Source of the DNA: Rhodovibrio sodomensis
GTDB lineage: Bacteria > Pseudomonadota > Alphaproteobacteria > Kiloniellales > Rhodovibrionaceae
Length of the DNA: 37,637 nucleotides
Assembly (NCBI RefSeq): GCF_016583645.1
Contig: NZ_NRRL01000041.1
Coordinates: 1 to 37,637, forward strand
Reading direction: 5' to 3'
The notes beneath the pieces were generated by a model, which saw only the letters and a list, made by a program, of their open reading frames with translations, did no database searches and had not been told where the DNA came from. This document shows positions 31,993 through 37,637 of this stretch, piece after piece. The translations under genes and the position numbers were made by a program. The first letter of the stretch is position 1, and each line of letters opens with the position of its first letter.

Positions 31993-32910
31993 TCAGAGGT
32001 CCATCACGACGGTGTTGTGATGCAGGTTGCGCGTGTTGCTGGGCGTTCGCGTGTAGCCGTCGGAAAACGCGTCGAGATCGATCGCGTCGACCACCAGTGG
32101 GGTTTCGGACGCGACTCGCACGTGGTTCGCCTTCGCGCCGAACTGGTCCGGGACGATCACAACCCTGAGACCTTCGCCGCGAAGATCGTAGTCGCCGCCG
32201 AAGCCGCGGATGTCGCCGTCTTCACCCAGAGCGCGCGCGAAGGCGACGTTCCGGGCGCAGTCGGCGATGTCGGCGGCAGTGCCGTCGCCGTGCGGGTCGG
32301 CGCAGAGACGTTCGACGCGCTCCCTGACGCGCTCTTTCCGGGATGCGGTCGCGGCCACGTTGAGCGCGACGGCGATACCGACGACAAGCGCTCCACCCCC
32401 GAACGCTTCGAGCGATTGCGCGATGTCGGCCCCTTGCGAGACCTCCCAGACCAGCAGGGCGGCGTAGGTGGCGAGTCCTACGGCCACAGTGCCGGTGAAG
32501 CTCGAAAACAGCCCGGCGCGGACGCCCGGGGTTCCGATCTCTTCGATGGCCCGTTGCCGCGCGCAATCGCGAAAAGCCTTGGCTTCGTCGGCGGGGGTTT
32601 GCGCCTCGCCCGCGCGCATCGCGCGGCGGACTTCCGAAGCGGTCGCCAAACGCGCCCATTCGACCTCGCCCTGGAGCCTGCCGTCCTGCGCGCGGCGCAG
32701 TTCGCGGAACTTCACCGCACGACCGTCGCGGGACGCCAACTTGACCCCTTTCAGGGCTTCCCCTCGCCGCAAACGAGAACCGCACATCCGTTCCGCGGCG
32801 TGGCCCAAGGAGCCTTGCGCCGTCTGAATATCTGTAAGAGCGGCGTTATCGATCTCTCGGATTTGCCAAACGACGCCGGAACCGTCTCCGGCCGATTTCG
32901 CTTCGGACAT
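31993..32910 (-). CDS. Hypothetical membrane protein
   Basis: A 305-residue protein with a cytoplasmic N-terminal half, two hydrophobic helices at about 132-152 and 168-188, and a soluble C-terminus of about 110 residues that contains two cysteines. First gene of the four-gene operon. No family recognised. Confidence 0.65.
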   Translation of the reverse strand: MSEAKSAGDGSGVVWQIREIDNAALTDIQTAQGSLGHAAERMCGSRLRRGEALKGVKLASRDGRAVKFRELRRAQDGRLQGEVEWARLATASEVRRAMRAGEAQTPADEAKAFRDCARQRAIEEIGTPGVRAGLFSSFTGTVAVGLATYAALLVWEVSQGADIAQSLEAFGGGALVVGIAVALNVAATASRKERVRERVERLCADPHGDGTAADIADCARNVAFARALGEDGDIRGFGGDYDLRGEGLRVVIVPDQFGAKANHVRVASETPLVVDAIDLDAFSDGYTRTPSNTRNLHHNTVVMDL

Positions 32911-32921
32911 CTCTGACTCCT

Positions 32922-32965
32922 GACTGCAATGCGTGCAATATATACCTTATACGATACCGTGTCAA
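32922..32965 (-). promoter_or_regulatory. Strong promoter of the DUF4262/phosphoesterase operon
   Basis: Minus strand: consensus TTGACA (32965-32960), 17-base spacer, TATATT (32942-32937). GCATTGCAGTC (32932-32922) follows directly, 12 bases before the start codon, where it could act as an operator. Confidence 0.8.
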
Positions 32966-32990
32966 CATGAAGGGTTCCGAGATCGGACGA

Positions 32991-33023
32991 GAAAGGGCGG
33001 GAGCCCGCGAAAAGCTCCCGCCC
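32991..33023 (-). terminator. Terminator of the 33052-34554 gene
   Basis: Perfect 10-bp stem GGGCGGGAGC (32995-33004) with 33014-33023, then TTTCT on the minus strand. It lies 28 bases after the stop. Confidence 0.8.
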
Positions 33024-33051
33024 GTCGTACCGTCACCGCGGAAGGTAGGCG

Positions 33052-34554
33052 TCAGATATCCATGCCGACCGCGCGGCTCTTGGCGACCGGTTCGCTATCC
33101 GGCTCCGGCTCGCGCGACGGCTCTTTCCTCTCCGGCGCGTACAGGTTGCCGATCGAGGTCGGATCGACGTTGAAGGCGCCGGGCACGACTTCGTTGGCCC
33201 GATCGTTGACCTGGAGGTTCTGCTCGTGTCGCGCCTCAGGGTTCGGTTCGATGTCTTCGTTCATCGGGAAGTCCAGCCCGGAACGCTCGAACGCCGCCCG
33301 GGCATTCTCCGCTTCCGCCCTCAGTTGATGGACGACCGCCGAGTTGGCGTCGAAGGGGATGCGAGACCCGTGCGCCTCGAAGGCTTCGCGCTTTTCCGGC
33401 GCGTAGTTGTGCGCCTTGCCGTGTTCGATTTCCCCGAACCCTCTCGACGTCAGCGGCAGATCGGCCTCTTGAACGTGCATTTCGCCGATTTTCGGAGAGA
33501 CGTTTTGGCCGTGGCGGGCGAACATCTCCTTCCCCTGCCTCGCCAGATCGCTCGCGATCGCCGCTGCTTTCGGGTAGTCGGCCAGGATGCGGCCGCCCCA
33601 GTCTTCGCGGCTGAAGGGCGTCGTCGTCACCTCGGGCGCGTCGGTTCCGAGTTGTTTCGCGCTGACGCCAGAGGCCGCCTTGTGGCCGTTGACGGTGAAG
33701 CCGACGAGGCGCCAGTTGGTCTCCGGATCCGGGACCGTCGCCGCATTGACGGAAACGGCGCCCGCTCCGCCCGCGCTGAAAACCTCGATCGGCGTTTCTT
33801 GGATCGGGACGTTGCGGGGTTGGACTTCCGGAGCGTGCGCTTGAGGGGTCGGAATGTCGTGGTCGGACCAGCCCGGATAGGACAACGGCAGGCAGGGCGC
33901 TCCGCTCTCCGTGTGCCAATGCGACTGCCGCATCCAGCCCATCACGTGGTAATCGACCGTCTTCTCGCTGTCGCCGACCGCGAACTCCGTGTCCCGCTGC
34001 GCTTCGGCGATGGCGCTCTTCAACGCTACCCGCGCGGGAGACGACCAGACTTCCCGGACCTTGCCCGCTTCTTTCGCCCGAGCGCCGTCTCGGGCTGTCG
34101 CCAGAGCTGAAAGGGCGAGTTCCGGGTCGCTGGGGTGGCGTTGGCCTTTCCGGCCCATCGGAACGCCTCCGGGATAGTCGAGCACGGCCCGCTTCGGGTC
34201 GACGCCCGTGGCCGTGGGGTACGCGTCCCGGTACTTCGCGGCAGCGCTGTCGGGATCGACGCGCGCCTCGATCTCGTTCGACACGGTGAACTGCTTCAGG
34301 AACTCTCGGCCTTCTTGGGCCTCGATGTGGCGGACATGCCGTTCGCCGTCTCCGTCGGTCGTATGCATCCACCACGTGCCGAAACCGGACTTCAGGTCCG
34401 GCCCGCCGAGGGAGTCCACGCGTTCAAGGGAGGTCGCCGACACGGGGGACGGGGAACCGGTCTCCACCGCAATCTCCGGTCTCTGCCATTCCGGGAGGAC
34501 TTCGAACGTGAGTCGGGTGTGACCCTGAACCGACCCGGGATACTCGTCAGCCAT
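33052..34554 (-). CDS. Large hypothetical protein
   Basis: A 500-residue soluble protein with no signal peptide. ATG 34554 follows AGGAGAA; the frame before it runs through the promoter. The middle is rich in Pro, Glu and Ala, and the C-terminus contains repeated Asn/Glu-rich segments. No domain recognised; a relaxosome-accessory or substrate role cannot be supported. It is monocistronic with a clear promoter and terminator. Confidence 0.65.
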   Translation of the reverse strand: MADEYPGSVQGHTRLTFEVLPEWQRPEIAVETGSPSPVSATSLERVDSLGGPDLKSGFGTWWMHTTDGDGERHVRHIEAQEGREFLKQFTVSNEIEARVDPDSAAAKYRDAYPTATGVDPKRAVLDYPGGVPMGRKGQRHPSDPELALSALATARDGARAKEAGKVREVWSSPARVALKSAIAEAQRDTEFAVGDSEKTVDYHVMGWMRQSHWHTESGAPCLPLSYPGWSDHDIPTPQAHAPEVQPRNVPIQETPIEVFSAGGAGAVSVNAATVPDPETNWRLVGFTVNGHKAASGVSAKQLGTDAPEVTTTPFSREDWGGRILADYPKAAAIASDLARQGKEMFARHGQNVSPKIGEMHVQEADLPLTSRGFGEIEHGKAHNYAPEKREAFEAHGSRIPFDANSAVVHQLRAEAENARAAFERSGLDFPMNEDIEPNPEARHEQNLQVNDRANEVVPGAFNVDPTSIGNLYAPERKEPSREPEPDSEPVAKSRAVGMDI

Positions 34555-34589
34555 GCGCCTTCTCCTGCAAAACGGACCGCTATACGCGT

Positions 34590-34618
34590 AATATATATCA
34601 TCCAAACGGCTTCGCCAA
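34590..34618 (-). promoter_or_regulatory. Promoter of the 33052-34554 gene
   Basis: Minus strand: TTGGCG (34618-34613), 17-base spacer, TATATT (34595-34590). Confidence 0.65.
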
Positions 34619-34629
34619 GTCGGCGCCGT

Positions 34630-35292
34630 TCATTCCCCGCGAGCGCGCAGCGCTGCGTTCCCCGCGGCAGACAGGACGATCACGGCCGCGAACAGGGCGG
34701 CCAGGACGGGCGCGCCGCCGATCGCCTCCAGCGCTCCTTCGAAGTCAGGCGAAACGCCCCACCCCTCGGCGAACGCCTTCGCCGACGCGACCGCGCAGAA
34801 CGCGAAGAAGGCGTCCTTGAACGACCACGCCAGGTGGTCGGCGAAGTCAGGACTCCTGTGCGCGCCGACAGCCGACCATTGGCGTCGGCGCTTGTCCCGT
34901 GCCGCGCGCCTGGCGCTCATCAGCGAGTGGAAAACGACGAAAACGGCCAAGCCGCCGACGGCGACTTGCCAGGCGTGCTCGGCGGGCGCCGGGAAGAAGT
35001 CACCGATACCAGGGAGCCGGGTTCCGGTCGCCTTCTCGAAGCCGGTCGCGAACCCGGTTGCGACGAGCAGCGCGAGCGGCACGAAGACGAGGTCTCCGAT
35101 CAAAGTCGCAACCGCCGTGCCGACGACGGCCACAAGGGCTAGAGTCGCGATCCAACCGAAAGCCGACTGGAAAAGCGCGAGGCCGAGAGTGAGTCCGACG
35201 ATCGCGACGGCGGCGAGCGCGCCGGAGGCGACGCCGAGGGCGCTCGCGGTGGAAGCGGAAAGCAGGATCCGGATCCGTTCGATCCACTGCAT
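34630..35292 (-). CDS. Hypothetical multi-pass membrane protein
   Basis: A 220-residue protein with about five hydrophobic segments (11-32, 35-58, 62-85, 108-125, 190-212), a basic cytoplasmic loop near 127-150 and a GAGGAG box before ATG 35292. No family recognised. It is divergent from the 35445 gene. Confidence 0.65.
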   Translation of the reverse strand: MQWIERIRILLSASTASALGVASGALAAVAIVGLTLGLALFQSAFGWIATLALVAVVGTAVATLIGDLVFVPLALLVATGFATGFEKATGTRLPGIGDFFPAPAEHAWQVAVGGLAVFVVFHSLMSARRAARDKRRRQWSAVGAHRSPDFADHLAWSFKDAFFAFCAVASAKAFAEGWGVSPDFEGALEAIGGAPVLAALFAAVIVLSAAGNAALRARGE

Positions 35293-35325
35293 GGATGTCT
35301 CCTCACTCACTGAAAAAGCGTTTCC

Positions 35326-35354
35326 ACGATATGGCCCCGCCTGTCGGGGCGCAA
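35326..35354 (-). promoter_or_regulatory. Promoter of the 34630-35292 gene
   Basis: Minus strand: TTGCGC (35354-35349), 17-base spacer, TATCGT (35331-35326). The spacer holds a CCCCG/CGGGG inverted repeat. Confidence 0.5.
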
Positions 35355-35444
35355 CAGTGCGACAAGGTCGAGGTCGGAACTCAATCTGGTGGACGCGGAG
35401 GACACGGCGGAATACAAGGGCCCTCGGGGAGGATTGGAACGTGC

Positions 35445-36839
35445 ATGCCAGCCGCCAAGCGACGATCAACGGCCGAATACCCCTCTGAACTCTCGGGAAA
35501 TTGCGTCGACGTCGACCGGTCCGTCCCCGACGCCGCCGGCGCCCACTACCCTTCCGGAGCGGGATTTTCGGAGAGAGGCCGCGTCGTTCCGGACGAGGTG
35601 GCTCCGGCCTTGCGCGAGTACGCCGAGGTCAGCCGCCGCGCCGTCGCGGAGCGGATACGCCGTCAGGTGGCGGCCAGCCTCCGCAACGCCGATCGCGTCG
35701 TGATGGAGCGCGAGTCCGTCCCCATGCTTGTCGGATCTTTCGACAAGGACGAGGGCGTGGCGTTTCAAGTCGTCCGCGGCGAGCGCGCCGGCATGTCCGC
35801 GAAGATGGACGCGCTCGCCGTCCCCTGCCCCGTGTCCGGCCTCGACAGGGACGAGCTTGCGCTGGAAGCGGGGCGCTCGATCGCCAAGGCCGTTTCGTCC
35901 GTTGATGGCGCCCTCGAAGCGCTCGCCGCGGCCTCGCCTGAATGGCGACGCAAAGCGGTCGCGGACGCTCGCCGGAAGTTGTCGAAGAAACGCGAGGCGC
36001 CAGGATGGCTGGCGGACGTCGTCGAGGCGTTCACGTCGTTCGCCGTCCGCTCGGCGCAGGCACCCACCGAGCGGGAAGTCGAGGTTCGGCGCCGCTTCCT
36101 TCTCGGGTATCGCCGCAGCGGAACGTTCCAGGATTTCTTCGCCGCGTCCGAGAAGGGCGCCAGCGGCAGAAGCGACACCGCGATACCGGACATCAGCCAG
36201 GGCGACGATCAAAACGGGCAGGTACGCGGCAGTGCCGTGCCGCGTGTGACTCGCGACCAGAAAAGCAGGTCCATTGGAACCGCAGTTGGAACCGCAGAAG
36301 CGGCGCGGGCAATCCCGGTTTGGAAAGACGGTCGCTTGCTGCCTTTGGCCGACGGCACGCCGTTCACGAACTCCGCGGTTTCCAGACGGCCTCCGTGGAC
36401 GGACTCGCAAGGCCAGGTGTTCCTTCCGGCGCCGCGCCGACCGGACGACGGGCCGTTCTCGATGGCGTTCACGGTGCCGACAGTCGCTTCAGAGCTGCCG
36501 GCGTACCCCGTGAAGGACGGCCTGATGCCGTACGTCGTCGACTTCGAGGGCTTGCCCGCCGCAAGGCTGGAAAAGGCGCCCGTGTCGCCTTACGGGACGA
36601 CCTTCGACTTCGACCCGAGGGAAGACCTGCCTGTGGACGCGGAAGCGACGCTGTTCCGTGAAGTTTTCGGCGAACTGACCGGACAAGAGCCAGCGGAGGG
36701 GGATACGGAGATCGAGGGCGTCGTGACGGCTCCGGCCGATCTCTGGAAGGCGCTCGCCCATCTCGTCGAAGCGATTTTCGCGGGCCGGGCCTCGGCGGCC
36801 GCCACCGCGCGCTTGAAGCGGGCGGCGAAAGCCGCGTGA
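35445..36839 (+). CDS. Large hypothetical protein
   Basis: A 464-residue soluble protein. ATG 35445 is preferred; the frame extends upstream to 35295 without coding character. The N-terminal half is helical with basic segments (around VADARRKLSKKRE), the C-terminal half is Pro-rich with acidic patches. No motif recognised and no partner in the immediate neighbourhood. Confidence 0.6.
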   Translation: MPAAKRRSTAEYPSELSGNCVDVDRSVPDAAGAHYPSGAGFSERGRVVPDEVAPALREYAEVSRRAVAERIRRQVAASLRNADRVVMERESVPMLVGSFDKDEGVAFQVVRGERAGMSAKMDALAVPCPVSGLDRDELALEAGRSIAKAVSSVDGALEALAAASPEWRRKAVADARRKLSKKREAPGWLADVVEAFTSFAVRSAQAPTEREVEVRRRFLLGYRRSGTFQDFFAASEKGASGRSDTAIPDISQGDDQNGQVRGSAVPRVTRDQKSRSIGTAVGTAEAARAIPVWKDGRLLPLADGTPFTNSAVSRRPPWTDSQGQVFLPAPRRPDDGPFSMAFTVPTVASELPAYPVKDGLMPYVVDFEGLPAARLEKAPVSPYGTTFDFDPREDLPVDAEATLFREVFGELTGQEPAEGDTEIEGVVTAPADLWKALAHLVEAIFAGRASAAATARLKRAAKAA

Positions 36840-36844
36840 CGCCG

Positions 36845-36873
36845 TTGCGGCTGGCGCGATGAAGCCCTATCTT
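36845..36873 (+). promoter_or_regulatory. Promoter of the 36909 gene
   Basis: TTGCGG (36845-36850), 17-base spacer, TATCTT (36868-36873). Start codon 36 bases downstream. Confidence 0.5.
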
Positions 36874-36908
36874 TGCGGAGAGTTTTCAGTCAGTCGAAAG
36901 GGAAAGCG

Positions 36909-37247
36909 ATGGACAGCCAGAAGGCCGCCGTCGGCGTCGGATCGGTGATGGGCCTCAGCTTCGGAGGCATTTCCGTATACGCCCTCTCGAACCTCCAAAC
37001 GATCGCGAGCGAAGGTCTGGCGCAGGCGGGTTTTTTCTCCGCGGCCTTTCTCGTCGAGGCTCTCGAAGCGATCGAGGACTTCATCAAGCACGCTGTGCTT
37101 TCTTATGTCGTGAGCGAGGACGTCGCAGCGTGGATCCTGACGGGCCTGGAATGGATGTTGGTCGCCGCAGCTTCCTGGAAAATCGCGCGTTGGACCTTCG
37201 CGCTCGGGACCCGGGCCTCGGCGATGGCGTTCGGCGTCGAGGACTGA
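36909..37247 (+). CDS. Small hypothetical membrane protein
   Basis: A 112-residue protein with hydrophobic segments at about 8-28, 38-50 and 75-95, GGGAAAG before ATG 36909 and its own promoter. No family recognised. Confidence 0.6.
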   Translation: MDSQKAAVGVGSVMGLSFGGISVYALSNLQTIASEGLAQAGFFSAAFLVEALEAIEDFIKHAVLSYVVSEDVAAWILTGLEWMLVAAASWKIARWTFALGTRASAMAFGVED

Positions 37248-37281
37248 GGGGCGGGCCACTTCCAAAACATCGGCTTCGATG

Positions 37282-37312
37282 AAAAAAGGGCGGGACCGAA
37301 AGGCCCCGCCCT
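37282..37312 (-). terminator. Terminator of the 37340 gene
   Basis: Stem AGGGCGGG (37287-37294) with CCCGCCCT (37305-37312); on the minus strand it is followed by six Ts. It also lies after the plus-strand gene ending at 37247. Confidence 0.75.
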
Positions 37313-37339
37313 CTCAGTTTCAGCCGCTGAGAGCGTCGG

Positions 37340-37498
37340 TCAGTCGAAGCTCACGGCTCCGTCCGCCCCTTCGAGGTTGGAGGCGTTGTTGGAGTCTCCC
37401 TCGACTTTATGAACGAACTCGTCATACACGCGCCGGATTGTGCTCTCGCCAGGTTCCCGGACCATCAGCGTCCATTTGACGCCGTTGCCCTTGATCAT
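37340..37498 (-). CDS. Small hypothetical protein, possibly 5'-truncated by IS110 element
   Basis: A 52-residue frame (ATG 37498) ending 28 bases before a good terminator, which supports a real gene end. No ribosome binding site precedes the ATG, and the frame stays open to about 37564, right up to the leader of an IS110-family transposase, so the true N-terminus may have been lost to that insertion. Confidence 0.45.
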   Translation of the reverse strand: MIKGNGVKWTLMVREPGESTIRRVYDEFVHKVEGDSNNASNLEGADGAVSFD

Positions 37499-37594
37499 GC
37501 CGCTACTGTAAGCGATGGGATGGACGCCCCCTCCGGCGGCATCGGTGTGCCAGAATGGGTGCACTGAAAAACGCCATTCAAGGAGGAGGCATCC

Positions 37595-37637
37595 ATGGCG
37601 AAGGTTACCATGATCGGGCTGGACTTGGCGAAGAATA
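37595..37637 (+). mobile_element. IS110-family transposase, N-terminus, truncated by window edge
   Basis: A strong AGGAGGAGG box precedes ATG 37595, and the frame reads MAKVTMIGLDLAKN, the RuvC-like DEDD start (first Asp in GLDLAKN) of IS110/IS1111 transposases. Only 14 codons are visible. The left end of the element should lie between about 37500 and 37590. Confidence 0.8.

Overview
The window is high-GC, compact bacterial DNA with plasmid or integrative-element character. The ParA/partition pair, LysE exporter, DotA/TraY-type protein and sigma-70-like promoters fit an alphaproteobacterium, but no rRNA or other taxonomic marker is present, so this is inference. Most genes encode small uncharacterised proteins. 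I see no recognisable replication initiator, no intact tRNA and no CRISPR array.

Layout. 1-1.7 kb is gene-poor: the 3' end of an unknown CDS, a small lipoprotein, and a degenerate copy of the 3' half of an initiator tRNA-Met gene (about 1667-1712, minus strand). That fragment could be an attachment-site scar marking one end of an integrated element. 1.8-6.6 kb holds a ribosomal protein S1-like RNA-binding protein and five hypothetical proteins. 6.2-8.3 kb is the partition region: parA, an overlapping small partner gene, and a 430-bp upstream tract full of GTATGC/GCATAC palindromes, a good candidate centromere/operator. 8.3-9.9 kb is an apparent type II restriction-modification pair (adenine/cytosine amino-methyltransferase plus HNH nuclease, translationally coupled, with terminator). 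9.9-12.5 kb has a hypothetical protein, two paralogous small proteins and a HAD-like phosphatase. 12,583-14,855 is a complete IS1595-family element carrying a LysE/RhtB exporter as passenger, with matching inverted ends and an exact 8-bp target duplication. 14.9-18.3 kb contains small membrane proteins, a lipoprotein and a DUF1612-like winged-helix protein. 18.7-21.7 kb carries a tyrosine recombinase, small zinc-ribbon proteins and a DEDDh exonuclease.

21.7-37.2 kb is mostly minus-strand operons with unusually clear -35/-10 promoters (17-bp spacers). One holds a TraX-like and small membrane proteins; one the DotA/TraY-like conjugation membrane protein; one a membrane protein, UvrD/PcrA-like helicase, MqsA-like zinc/HTH regulator and a BRCT-HTH fusion; one two unknown proteins, a DUF4262 protein and a metallophosphoesterase; the rest are large unknown or membrane proteins. 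The right edge enters an IS110-family transposase.

How it fits together: partition, recombinase, R-M and DotA/TraY-TraX pieces describe a maintained and probably conjugative replicon or ICE, of which only a fragment of the transfer machinery is in the window. Recurring short operators (CGTATGCG, GTCGCGTG, GACTGCAATGC) next to several promoters suggest that element-encoded regulators coordinate these operons.
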